Origin: Morella rubra
Lineage: Eukaryota > Streptophyta > Magnoliopsida > Fagales > Myricaceae
NCBI GenBank assembly: GCA_003952965.2
Contig: CM025853.1
Location: 12,099,187 to 12,163,186, forward strand
Direction: 5' to 3'
Length of the DNA: 64,000 bases
Under the pieces are notes generated by a model. It had not been told where the DNA came from. It ran no database searches and saw nothing but the letters and a program-made list of their open reading frames with translations. Numbering within the stretch: position 1 is the first letter of the stretch; the number at the start of each line of letters is the position of its first letter. Positions 22,608-32,976 of the stretch are shown here, piece after piece. The translations under genes were made by a program, and so were the position numbers.

Positions 22608-22834
22608 TATTGTCGCTAACTAGCTTCTAGATGGTTAGGCCAACTGGCAACAAATTTTTCGTCTAGAGAAGTTAGTTATTATTCCAATAGTTAGTTATGT
22701 GAAGAAGACTTTTGTATATACGTGTAATACTCTTTGAAACCATGTAAGAACTTCTTGACTATTAATATAGGATCTAGAGCAATTATGAATCTTTTCATTG
22801 AGTTCTTTACTTCTCTATTATTTACATTTCTACA
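22608..22834 (+). repeat. 5' LTR of copia X
   Basis: It starts TATTGTCGCTAAC and ends TTTCTACA just before the primer-binding site. It is similar to the 3' LTR: GTTAGTTATTATTC, AAGACTTTTGTAT and CTTCTTGACTAT are shared. Confidence 0.85.
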
Positions 22835-22835
22835 C

Positions 22836-22846
22836 GGTATCAGAGC
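22836..22846 (+). other. primer-binding site of copia X (initiator tRNA-Met)
   Basis: GGTATCAGAGC is complementary to the 3' end of plant initiator methionine tRNA, the usual primer of copia elements. It begins two bases after the 5' LTR. Confidence 0.9.
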
Positions 22847-22911
22847 ATATACACCCTCTTTTCACACTTTGTTTTTTGTGAATATTACTGTAACCTTACT
22901 AAATTCAATCC

Positions 22912-25105
22912 ATGGCTAGTGACGAAGCCGAGAATCCTAATCCAATAAATTGGAGTCATAACACGTCTAATAATTCAGTTATTGATAGCACCTACACCAT
23001 CACTCCAGGTGATATTTCCAAAGCTCCAATCGTTTCACCACCTCTCAATGGAAAGAATTATTATTCTTGGAGTCATGCAATGCTCATGGCAATCGGTGTT
23101 CATAATAAGCTCACTTTTCTAGATGGCAGGATTACGCGACCAGCTTCTACTAATTCTAATTTCAATGCCTAGTAACGATGTAATCTGATGGTATCTTCAT
23201 GGATCTGTGCCCTTGTTTCTCCAGAGATTGCACAAGTGATTTTGTCCACTGATTTGACAGAGAAAATGTAGAAATTGCTTAAAGAAAGATTTGAGCAAAG
23301 TAACGAGCCTCGGATTTTCGAACTCCAGCAGGCCATCTGTAGCACCCGAATTTTCTTCTTGTTAATAAAATATTATTTTAATTGAATTTTGAATTATTTA
23401 AAAAGTTATCATGTTTTTTAAAGTCTTTAAAGTTTGAAATATTGATGTTGATTTGAAAAGGTTATCTTTTAAAAGTGTTTGAAATTTGAAGAAGAGATGT
23501 TTTATCTTTATCTCTTTAGATTTTAAGGTTTTGAATTTAAATACTTCTAGAATATGTTTGAATTTTAAAGTGGATAGCAACTCAATCTTATATCTTTTCA
23601 TATTTAGAATCATTTTTTAATTAGGGTTGCAATCTAGTCTTTTATAAATCCCTTGTTAGTCTCTGCGATGTGTATTGATTGGGATAATGAGAAATCAAGC
23701 GTCTTTTCAAACGTTCTAGTATAGTTTTCTTGTGGTCTTGGAGGTTAATTGATAAAGGGTTCAAGCGTTATGAAGGGCAAGGTAAGCAGGGTTATTATGC
23801 AAGATTTTCCTAGAAGACCGAGGTGATATTTGAGAATTCATGTTTTATAGAAAACCCTTGGAATTTTATGTTCATTATGTTACAACAAAATTATTATGGA
23901 ATGTTTTTGCATGCATTGGTGTAATCACGAGCCTTTTTAAAGTCTATGTTATTATTTGATGATTTATCTCATAATTTCATTTGTTTACTATATTTTGTGA
24001 TTATTGTATAATATGTGTCAAATTTTCAAACCCTAAGGCCCAAAGTTCAAAGTTACAACAATTGATACAGTGAGTGCACAAGGAGTCTATGAACTGCACA
24101 GCCTTGTCATGGGGGTAAACGTGACCCACAGTTATTGCTAAAGTGATTTTCTATAGTATTATTATAAAGATAAAAAGTTGTTTTACAGTTATAGTTATAG
24201 GGATTGAGATTTACAGTTTTCTATTGATTTCACTTATAAATGTGGCTCATGAAGTGCACCATAACATAATGATTTTGCATACTGAGTTGTCGAGTTCACC
24301 CCCTTATCTGTCCTCTCTTTTCAAATGATTTTAGGAGCATGCCGAGTGTCATGTTAGATGGCGCCTAGGTGGGCAGCTGAAAGAAGGCTTAGAGTTTCAG
24401 CTAGACCAAGTGTTTTGTTTGTAATTTTTCAATTTTAAAGGATTTTAAATGAAATGTTTTTATTCAATTGTTTTGAAGTTTAAAACGTGAATTTGTTATC
24501 AAGATTGTTCATTTTGTGATAACTGATTTCTACCCCCTAATTTTCGCTGATTTTCACTGGTTTTACGCATAGAAGTAACCCCCTAACCGCGAAGTTCAGG
24601 GTGTTACACCATCAATGATATTACTCAAGGCCAATCTTCTATTAGTGAATATTTCACAAGGTTAGATTCTTTTTGGAATGAATTGCATCAATTTCTCGCG
24701 TGCCAAATTGCATATGTGGTATTTGTAATGGTTATACGTGCATAGTTTTAAAGATTATTGCAGATCGAGAAGAGAAGCAATTAACAATAATTTTTCTCAT
24801 GGAAACTAATGAGACATTTGTTGCTACTAGTGGAAATATTACACTTGTGAAGTCATTTCCTTCTTTGAATGAAATTGATTCTTTGATCATTCAAGAAGAA
24901 CGGCAAAGATCTTTCACTCGAGGTCCTTTATTTAATTCTGAGAACATAGCTATAATGTCTACTCCAGCTCATATGATTACTACAGCTGCTCCTCATTGCA
25001 ATTTTAAAACCACTAATTCGGGTCACAAGGAACGCCCACTTTGTACTTACTGCAATCGTAAAGAACACACATGAGAAATGTTTTGAGCTGCATGGATATC
25101 CCCCA
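22912..25105 (+). pseudogene. gag of copia X, split by a solo LTR
   Basis: From ATG 22912 the frame reads MASDEAENPNPINWSH and later PPLNGKNYYSWSHAMLMAIG, the gag start of plant copia elements. TAG at 23170 and TAG near 23268 break it. The coding text is cut at 23337 by the solo LTR and resumes at 24609 or the duplicated bases (SISEYFTRLDSFWNEL). Near 25036 it reads CTYCNRKEHT, a stop, then KCFELHGYP, the CCHC zinc knuckle. Confidence 0.85.
23338..24608 (+). mobile_element. solo LTR S1 (Ty3/gypsy type), 1271 bp
   Basis: It begins TGTAGCACCCGAATTTTC and ends CAGGGTGTTACA, the TGTRNCACCC...GGGTGTTACA ends typical of many Ty3/gypsy LTRs. The 5-bp duplication CCATC is at 23333-23337 and 24609-24613. 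No internal region remains, so the element was reduced to one LTR by recombination. It splits the gag of copia X. Confidence 0.9.
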
Positions 25106-25419
25106 GGTTGAGTATCTAAGAAGAAGAATTCTACTAATTCTCATGGTACATCTTCTCAGTATTCAGCACATCAAACCTCTACAACTATGGAGGCATCTAT
25201 AAACAATTCAAGTTCTGCAATTTTAAAAGAGCAAATTCATCAACTTCTTTGTCTTCTTTGTCTTCTCAAATCTCAACTCAAACCTGAATCTCCATTTAAT
25301 CCATCGCCATCCTCTGAAATTCTTCCATCTTCGGGTCTTGTTAACATGGCAGGTAGTATTTCCACATACCACGCTGTTAGTCCTTCACAATTGTTGTCAT
25401 CATCTTGTACATCTTTACA

Positions 25420-26440
25420 TTCTCCATACACCTAGATTGTCGATAGTGGAGCTACAAACCTGTTCGCTTTCTTTGTTTTCCAAAATTATCAAATTCATTT
25501 GTGCTACTATTAGTCTACCTATAGTAATTCAACTTAGGTTACTCACATAGGATCAATAAATATCTCTCCTGAATTGATCTTACACGGCGTCCTCAATGTT
25601 CCTTCTTTCATATTCAATTTGATTTTTGTTACTAAACTCACTTCAGCCTCTCATTTTGCTATAATTTTCTTGTCAAATAAATGTCTTATACATGACCTAC
25701 GTGCTTCGAAAATGATTGGAGTGGCTGATCAAACAGATGGTCTCTATTAGCTAAAATCTAGTCTTGTTTCGGCATTATTTCAACCATTTTCAGCTTCTGG
25801 TTGTCATTCAAATTCTGTCAATAATTTTGCTAGTCTATGGCATACTAGACTAGGGCATATGTCTTTTTTCCTAATGAATCTCTTAAAAGATATCATTCTC
25901 GATGTACATATTTTCAAAATAATCCATGTGAAGTTTGTCCTTTGGCCAAACAACATCGGTCTCCTTTTCCATTAAGTTTCATTCACACTGCTCAGCCCTT
26001 TGAGATTATTCATTGTGATTTTTGGGGCCCTTTTGCAATAGCTACAAGTAATGGACATCATTATTTCTTGACTATTGTTGATGACTATACTCAATCTACT
26101 TGGCTATATCTCATGAAAGCTAAGTCTGAGACTCATAGTTTCCTGGAATCCTTTTTCAATCTGGTGGAAACTGAACATCATTCCAAAATTCAAGTTCTTC
26201 AATCTGACAATAGACCTAAATTTAGCATGCTTTCTTTCTTCTCTTCTAAGGGTGTTATTCATCAAACCAATTTTATACCCCCAACAAAATGGGGTGGTAG
26301 AGCACAAACATCAACATCTTTTGAATGTTGTAAAAGCACTACGGTTCGAATAGAATGTTCCTTTATTATATTCGGGAGATTGTGTCATGATTGCCACATA
26401 TCCAATAAATAGGTCTCCTTCTCCTTTACTCAACAATAAA
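25420..26440 (+). pseudogene. protease and integrase of copia X, N-terminal part
   Basis: IVDSGATNL near 25437 is the aspartic protease site. From about 25840 the pre-integrase part (LWHTRLGHM) follows, then the integrase core 25942-26412: HCDFWGPFAIATSNGHHYFL, VDDYTQSTWLY and LQSDNRPKF carry the DDE-type aspartates. Stops lie between protease and integrase. The Mutator MITE interrupts the integrase at 26445. Confidence 0.85.
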
Positions 26441-26444
26441 TCTC

Positions 26445-26948
26445 GGGATAAAGTCATAGTTAGCTCCATAAGTATAAGCAAAAATCAAATAGGTACCCCT
26501 AATTATCAATTCGGTGATTTAAGACCCATAACTTTTGAAAATCATCAATTCTAGCCCCCTGTCTAAATTGGGCGTTAAATCTGACAGAATCATGCAAAAT
26601 GACCAAAATGCCCCTCCAAGATAAAATTACCAAAAAATTAATTAAAAAAATGAATTTTAAAAAAAAAGTAATATTTTTTAAATAAAACTATTGAAACTCT
26701 ATTTCAATAATATATTTATTTTTAATTTATTTCTTAAATTTTTATTTTTTATTTATTTTTTAAAATTTAGTCTTGGAGGGCATTTTGGTCATTTTGCATG
26801 ATTTTCCGTCGGATTTAACGCTTAATTTAGACGGAGGGCTAGAATTGATGATTTTCAAAAGTTATGGGTCTCAAATCGCCGAATTGATAATTAGGGGTAC
26901 CAATTTGATTTTTGCTCATACTTATGGGGCTAACTATGATTTTATCCC
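26445..26948. mobile_element. Mutator-type MITE, 504 bp, with 9-bp target duplication
   Basis: The ends GGGATAAAGTCATAGTTAGC and its inverse match, and the two arms of about 185 bp are inverted copies (CCCCTAATTATCAATTCGG and TGACCAAAATGCCC recur in complement). ATAAATCTC occurs at 26436-26444 and again at 26949-26957. A 9-bp duplication with long inverted arms is the mark of Mutator. The AT-rich centre has no coding sequence. Confidence 0.93.
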
Positions 26949-26957
26949 ATAAATCTC

Positions 26958-27680
26958 CTTATAAGATGTTGCATAACACTAAACCTTTATATTCTCATCT
27001 CAAGTCTTTTGGTTGTCTCTGTAATGCCAACACCTCATAAATCCAAGTTTGTTGTTCGTGCTCTTAATTGTGTGTTTTTAGGCTATCCCAATGGCATTAA
27101 GAGTTACAAACTTCTTAATCTTGAAACTAAGTGTATTTTTGTTTCAAGAGATGTCATATTCCACGAGTCTTGTTTTCCTTTCAAGGATATTACCCCTCAT
27201 TCTTCTAAATCCAAACCAAATTTTGTTGTCCCTCTCTTTGTTCTAGATACTGCCTCTTATGTTCCTACTAATCCTGCTTATATCTTTATACCAGAATCTT
27301 ATGAGTCTACTCCAGATCATCATGATCTCTATGATGTTCCTCCTCCTAGAAGGTCTACCCATACTAAAAATCATCTCTTACTTACATGATTATCAGTGCA
27401 AGTTGGTTTACTCTTTTGACAGTTCACCGCCTTCGAGTTCTTTGCATTAGGATTCTGGTTCGGCTATTGACATAGCAAGGTATCTCTCTTACTCTAAGCT
27501 ATCTTCCACACATCAAGTTTTCACTTTAGCCATTAATAATCATCCACGAGCCAAAACTTATAAGCAAGCTGCTCAAAATCCCAAATGGCAAGAAGCAATG
27601 CTTACTGAAATGACAACTCTTGAAAATAATAGCACTTGGATTATTACTGATTTACCTCCTGGTAATACAGTTATAGGATG
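26958..27680 (+). pseudogene. integrase C-terminus and start of reverse transcriptase, copia X
   Basis: Frame 27009-27389 contains FVVRALNCVFLGYPNGIKSY and CIFVSRDVIFHE, the conserved end of copia integrase. From about 27544 it reads KTYKQAAQNPKWQEAMLTEM and NNSTWIITDLPPG, the start of reverse transcriptase. It stops abruptly at 27680, where the LTR of copia Y begins. Confidence 0.85.
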
Positions 27681-27848
27681 TGTTATAAAGACTAGAGTTT
27701 TGGACAAAGAGATGATCTTTCTTAAACTCGTAACGTTAATTATATAGGCAAAACAGATCGACATATTTTTACTCACAATTATTACATAATATATTGTTTC
27801 CATAAATACCACATCTCCTTATTCTACCAAATCTCCTTATTCGTAACA
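27681..27848 (-). repeat. 3' LTR of copia Y, 168 bp
   Basis: On the minus strand it starts TGTTACGAATAAGGAG and ends TCTTTATAACA (TG...CA). GCATGTGGGGGAG directly before it is the polypurine tract. It is among the shorter copia LTRs. Confidence 0.85.
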
Positions 27849-28500
27849 CTCCCCCACATGCTAGAGCATATATGTCATGTAAGCCTAGCTTGAAACAAAT
27901 AACTTCAACTTTATTTTAACTCAAGGCTTTTGTAAAGATGTCAGCTAACTACTATCTAGACTTCACAAATGGCATTGATATGTCTCCATTCAGTATTTTA
28001 TCACAAACATAATAATAATCTACTTCGATGTGTTTGGTTCGGTCATGGAACACGGGATTGGAGGCAATATGTATTTTAGCTTGATTATCACAAAATAGTG
28101 GCATCGAATTAGATACAGGAAAATCAAGTTCTTCGAGGAAATGTTTCAACCAAGTCAATTTGCTACTAGTATGAGTCATTGCTCTATACTCAGCTTCTGC
28201 ACTTGACCAAGCCATGACATTTTGCTCCTTTCTTTTCCATGTAACGAGATTTTCACCCAAGAAGGTATTGTATCCCGTAGGGGACCATTTATTTGAGGGT
28301 GATCCAACCCAACCTGGATCTGTAAAGCCCTCTATCCTAATACGACTATTCCTCATATACAATTTACCACGACCAAGGGCTCTCTGGAGGTATCGAACAA
28401 TCCGAACATCTGTATCTCAATGTGGAACTCGTAGAGCATCTATGTGTTCACTCACCATGCCAACTGCATATGAGATATCAGGTCTCGTAATAGTGGGATA
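27849..28500 (-). pseudogene. RNase H of copia Y
   Basis: Reads GFTDPGWVGSPSNKWSPTGY, then WSSAEAEYRAMTHTSSKLTW and FCDNQAKIHIASNPVFHDRT: the copia RNase H with its D, E and D residues. A stop splits it from the pol end. Confidence 0.85.
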
Positions 28501-29540
28501 ATTCAATTTTTCCACTAAGAGACGGTACTTACTAGTGTCCATTGTGTATCAACCCGCCTCGCTCCTAATAATCCTATCTCCGAGAGAATATCTAGTGCGT
28601 ACTTTCTCTAAGATAAATTAATCCTAACATCAGATCTTGCAACTTCAATACCCATGAAATACCTGAGTTTAGCCCAATCCTTAGTTTGAAATTGTTGTCG
28701 AAGAAACTGTTTCAATTTGATAATACATTAGACATCATCCCCAATACTCACAATATCATCCACACAAACAACAAGTATAATGTACCTAGCACCACTATGA
28801 GAATGAAATAATGAATGATCTGTCTAACAACAGTGAAGCCCACAATTGATCACCATCTTAGAGAACTTTCCAAACCACGCTCGTGGAGATTGCTTAAGGC
28901 CATATAATGCTTTCTTCAATTTGCAGACACTGCCCTTGTACCCCTCCTGAGCAACAAACCTAGGTGGTTGCTCCATGTAAACTTCCTATAACAGATCGCC
29001 ATGAAGAAAAGCATTTTTAACATTTAATTGATAAAGAGGCAAATCTCGATTAGCAGCAAGAGATATTAACACACAAATGGAAGAAATCTTAGCAACAAGG
29101 GAGAGGGTCTCATTGTAATCAAGACAATATAGTTGAGTATAGCTTTTAGCAACTAATCGAGCTTTCAACCATTCAACTAAACCATCAGGTTGATATTTAA
29201 TAGTAAATATCCACTTACAGCCTATCAACTACTTGCCTGAAGGAAGGGGAACAAGTTTCCAAGTCCCATTGTGATGTAATGCCCCCATTTCTAATTCCAT
29301 TATTGTCCTCCAACCTTGATCAAATAGAGTATCCTGAACTGTTAATGGAGATAAAGGAAAGGGTGGAGGTAAAATTTGAAAAGGAGGAGGATAAAGAGTG
29401 ATAGGAAACAAAATGACTAAGAGGATGGTTAGTAACAAAAAAATGAGTACCTTTACGAAGAGCAATAGGGAGGGAAGTAGGATCAATGATAGGAGCGGGA
29501 TCTGAAGACGATGGAGGAGATGATGGAGGGCATGAGACAA
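28501..29540 (-). pseudogene. reverse transcriptase of copia Y
   Basis: Minus-strand pieces are in the right order: GWRTIMELEMGALHHNGTW, then GCKWIFTIKYQPDGLVEW with ARLVAKSYTQ, then LNVKNAFLHGDLL, then VCVDDIVSIG (the YVDD-type site) near 28760. Several stops separate them. Confidence 0.85.
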
Positions 29541-30486
29541 GATTATTGCCTGGAGAAGTGGGCCGAGGATGCCTAAAGTACACTTGTAACCTAGGAGGAC
29601 TCAAAGACACAAAAAGAAGGGGAAGCAGACGAAGACACCAGGGACGGTATAGGGAAAGGAGTAGAAGAGGGAGCAAAAATAAAGATATCCTAATCAAAGG
29701 ATTCAAGAAAGTAGGACTGAGTTTCAACAAAGATAACATTAGCAATAATAAAATAGCGTTGGAAGGGAGGACTATAACAATGATATACTTTTTGAGTCCA
29801 CACGTATTGGATCGGGGATCAATTTTATTACAACCTGGTCCAAGATTATGAACATAACAAACAACCAAAAACACGAGGAGTTAGATGAAACTTTGGAGAC
29901 ACAGGAAACAAGAGTCAATAAGGAGTCTTGCTGTTGAGAATGGAAGAAGGCATGCGATTAATGAGTAACAAACTATAAGCATATCATCACTCCAAAAATG
30001 CTTGGGGACATGAATCGTGTAACATCAAGTAAATGCCAATTTTTTCGTTCCGCAACACCATTTTGTTGTGTGTATAAGAACAAGATGTTTGATGTAAAAT
30101 GCCTTTTTGAGAAAAGTATACAATAGATGAAGTAGATAGATATTCCTTAGCATTGTCAGAGCGTAAAATGCAAACTTTGTGACCAAATTGTGTTTTAACT
30201 TCCTTATAGAAAGTTTGAAAGGCATAAAGGAGTTTAGAATGATTTTTCATTAAAAACAGCCAAGTCATTCGAAAATAGTCATCAACAAAGGTAACAAAAT
30301 ATTGAAATTTATTAGACGAAATTTTGAATGGTCCCCATACATCAGAAAGGACTAACTCAAATGGGTTAGAAACTCAACCAATTAACCTAAATGGAAAAGA
30401 TACACGACAATGTTTACTAGATTGACTAGCTTCGCATGACATTGAAGACACATTACCGAGACTTGGAACTTGACACTTTAAAGTAG
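29541..30486 (-). pseudogene. integrase of copia Y, 5'-truncated
   Basis: The core reads VLSDVWGPFKISSNKFQYFV, MTWLFLMKNHSKLLY and CILRSDNAKEYLS, followed by HQTSCSYTHNKMV where most copies have TPQQNGV. The linker to reverse transcriptase is Pro/Leu-rich, as usual. Upstream text (SMSCEASQSSKH) ends at about 30486. Confidence 0.8.
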
Positions 30487-31795
30487 AAGTAGAAGGATCA
30501 CAAAGCGAAGGTGACGATTATGCTGAAACCTTCTCTCTCTGGTAGCAAAGATGACCCCTATTCATTGTTTTTTGGCACTTGCAGCAAGTAAAAATTGATT
30601 TTTGGAGCAGCTCGATGTTAACAAAGCATTTTTACATGGAGATTTAGATGAAGAGGTTCATATGGTGATTCCACTCGGGTTTGCAAAGGAGGGGGAGCAC
30701 AAGGTAAATCCTTGTATGGTTTGAAAAAGCTAGCCGCCAATGGTTGCACAAGTTATCTGATGCGTTTTTTTTCTCTCGGTTATCAACAAAGTAAGGCTGA
30801 TTATAGCTTGTTTACAAAAGTCGCACTTTTAGTCTACGTGGATGATATTATCATTGCCTCAAATGAAATCACCTATGTTTCTCATTTTAAATCTTATCTG
30901 GATGATCGTTTTAAGATCAAAGACTTGCCAAAAGGAAAATACTTCTTGGGTCTTGAAATCGCACGTCATTCTGATGGTATTTCTATTAGCTAGCGTAAAT
31001 ACGCACTGGAGATTTTGGAGGACAGCGGGTATCTTGGTTGTAAGCCCGTGCCTTTTCCCATGGATTCCAAGATGAATTCTTAGGATGCTACAGATACTTT
31101 GGCAGACGCTTCTCAATACCATCGTCTTGTTGGCCGCTTGTTATATCTCACAATTACGAGTCCAGATTTGTCTTATTTTGTGCCTACTTTGGCACAATTT
31201 ATGGCTAAACTTTATCAGTCTCATTTGGATGCAGCCCACCGAGTTCTTCGGTTTATCAAAGGCAACCCTGCTTAAGCTTTATTGTTTCCTAGTTCATCTA
31301 GCACTCAGCTCAAAGGTTTCTCAGACAGCGATTGAGCTGCATGTATAGACAGCAAACAATCTATTTCTATTTTTTTGTCTATTCGTCTGTGATGCTCTGA
31401 TTTCTTCGGGTGCAAAGAAACAAATTAATGTCTCTAAAAGCTCTGCTGAAGCTGAATATAGGGCTCTTGCTTCTCTAAGTTGTGAAGTTGTTTGGATTTT
31501 ACAGATTTTTCAAGATTTGCTTATCTCTCAACATTCTCGAGCTTCTTTACACTGTGACAGTAAAGCTGCTCTTTCTCTCGCAGCTAATCCTGTTCATCAT
31601 GCTCGGGCTAAACATATGGAGATTGATTGTCATTTTATCTGAGAACAAATAGCAAGGGTGTAATTCAGATGTATTATGTTCCTTCAGCTAATCAGCTCGC
31701 TAATATTTTTACTAGAGCCTTTGGGAAATCACAGTTTCAATATCTTCTTTCCAAACTAGGTACTCATAGTATTCATACTTCAGGTTGAGGGGAAG
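30487..31795 (+). pseudogene. reverse transcriptase and RNase H of copia X, distal part
   Basis: It resumes with DYAETFS and VAKMTPIHCFLALAASKN, then LDVNKAFLHGDLDEEV, LLVYVDDIIIAS (the YVDD site near 30840), YLTITSPDLSY and SSSAEAEYRALASL (RNase H). There are stops at TGA 30597 region, TAG 30993, TAG 31081 and others. GGTTGAGGGGAAG before 31796 is the purine tract. Confidence 0.85.
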
Positions 31796-31985
31796 TATTG
31801 TAGCTAATGGTTGCCTCCGCTGGCAACAGATTTTTTGTTAAGTGAAGTTAGTTATTATTCTAGTAGTTAGTTACTTGCATAAGACTTTTGTATGTAAACG
31901 TAACACTCTCTGTAACTATGTAAGATCTTCTTGACTATCAATATACGATCAAGAGCAATTCCAAATCTCTTCCTTAAGTTCAACA
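31796..31985 (+). repeat. 3' LTR of copia X
   Basis: It starts TATTGTAGCTAATGG right after the purine tract and ends AAGTTCAACA before the target duplication GGGCC. At 190 bp against 227 bp for the 5' LTR, it lacks an internal stretch near its end. Confidence 0.85.
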
Positions 31986-32461
31986 GGGCCATGTTTCCAT
32001 TTTCTACGTGGAAGATTGGAGCAGGCAGCTGATCATCCTGGAAAGTAGTTGTAGATGCATACACTAGGGAAGATAAAGGGGATATTAGGACCCGGTTGTG
32101 GCGGTAAGCTATTAGGTTGGCTGTGTGTATCTCAAAATACCAATGGATACAGAGTGAAGCTGCATCAGCCTTGCAGGTGAAAGCTGCTGGCGCTCTGTGT
32201 CATGCAGTGCAAATCCACACACGATGGTTTTGAAGAATCATTTGGAATTATTTGATTTATTAGATTTTGAATTTTGAGTGGTAAAGCTAGGGTAGTGGCA
32301 GCGTGAATGCGCTCATCACAGCCAATGCAGAGGAAAGCCGAGTCAGTACGGCAATAAAGCGCACAGGCTGCTGAGCGACAAACGTCACAATTACGAGGCC
32401 AGATGCTAGGGTAGTCATCTCCACCTAAATCCACCTCCAACTTACTTGTTTTAGAAAACAA
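31986..32461 (-). pseudogene. CONSTANS-like B-box gene, proximal half
   Basis: From ATG 32461 the frame reads [19 protein letters not shown] and then B-box 1, [19 protein letters not shown] with [12 protein letters not shown], whose zinc ligands are complete. An insertion of about 70 bp, AT-rich, follows and shifts the frame. B-box 2 is then readable as RVWICTA, a TGA where the family has Cys, then [18 protein letters not shown] and IHTANLIAYRHNRV. The text runs on (APIFHVENGNMA) to 31986, where the copia LTR starts. CONSTANS-like proteins are nuclear regulators in light and flowering pathways. The stop, the frameshift and the 9.4-kb insertion make this copy dead. Confidence 0.85.
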
Positions 32462-32976
32462 AAAATCCCTCGATATCTAATTGTTTTATCTGTTGCTCAT
32501 TTGTCTTACAGCAGAGCACGGGCTGAAGAGAGGGAGTCGGAAGCTGTAAATAAGAAAGGAAGGTTGATGAGGAAATATGAGTGAGGAGTGTTAAGGATCT
32601 AAGATTTTCTATTGGTCGAGACAGGTTGTTCTGCAATCTTGTGGTTAATTAGCTGTGTTCCAGGTAGGTCTGAAGTTTTTGGGGGCATCCCACTCTAATT
32701 AGTTCCTTCTGGAATCGTTCGAGGCATAGGAAAAAGCAAGGATCCCCATTGATTCCTAGAGTCCCGTCAGTACGGATTGGTTGTTCCTATCGTGCTTCAC
32801 AAAAACAAAACTAATAGCTATAAACTATGACGAACAGCCCTGGTATGATAGTTAAGATGTCCGCTGATGACAATATTTGGCCAAGAAGGAATAAATGGAA
32901 GTTTCCATGCTAAAGTCGGCCAAGTTGGAGCCACCTTCTCCTTACTCCCTTTTCTCTTTTAATTGGCATCTATGAG
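32462..32976 (-). promoter_or_regulatory. upstream region of the CONSTANS-like gene
   Basis: Non-coding sequence before the B-box ATG, expected to hold the 5' UTR and promoter. CT-rich stretches lie near 32500-32570 (minus strand), common in plant leaders. An L1 LINE inserted at 32977 cuts it about 515 bp from the ATG. No sure TATA box could be named. Confidence 0.5.

Larger units (their letters stand above)
27681..30486 (-). mobile_element. copia element Y, 5'-truncated, opposite strand inside copia X
   Basis: Minus-strand order is integrase, reverse transcriptase, RNase H, purine tract, 3' LTR. Gag, protease and the 5' LTR are missing: the element stops in the integrase near 30486 and plus-strand copia X resumes. 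About 100-150 bp of the X reverse transcriptase are absent across the junction, so Y did not enter by a simple insertion. All its frames are broken. Confidence 0.85.
22608..31985 (+). mobile_element. copia element X (Ty1/copia), decayed, with nested insertions
   Basis: Complete outline of a Ty1/copia retrotransposon: 5' LTR, primer-binding site, gag, protease, integrase, reverse transcriptase, RNase H, purine tract, 3' LTR. GGGCC flanks both sides (22603-22607 and 31986-31990) as a 5-bp target duplication. Many stops and frameshifts make it inactive. It holds a solo LTR (23338-24608), a Mutator MITE (26445-26948) and a truncated copia of opposite strand (27681-30486). The host site is a CONSTANS-like gene. 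Confidence 0.9.

Noticed and set aside
26445..26948. Possible CRISPR-like or hairpin RNA locus because of long inverted arms
   Set aside because: The 9-bp target duplication and terminal repeats identify a Mutator MITE; there are no regularly spaced repeats.
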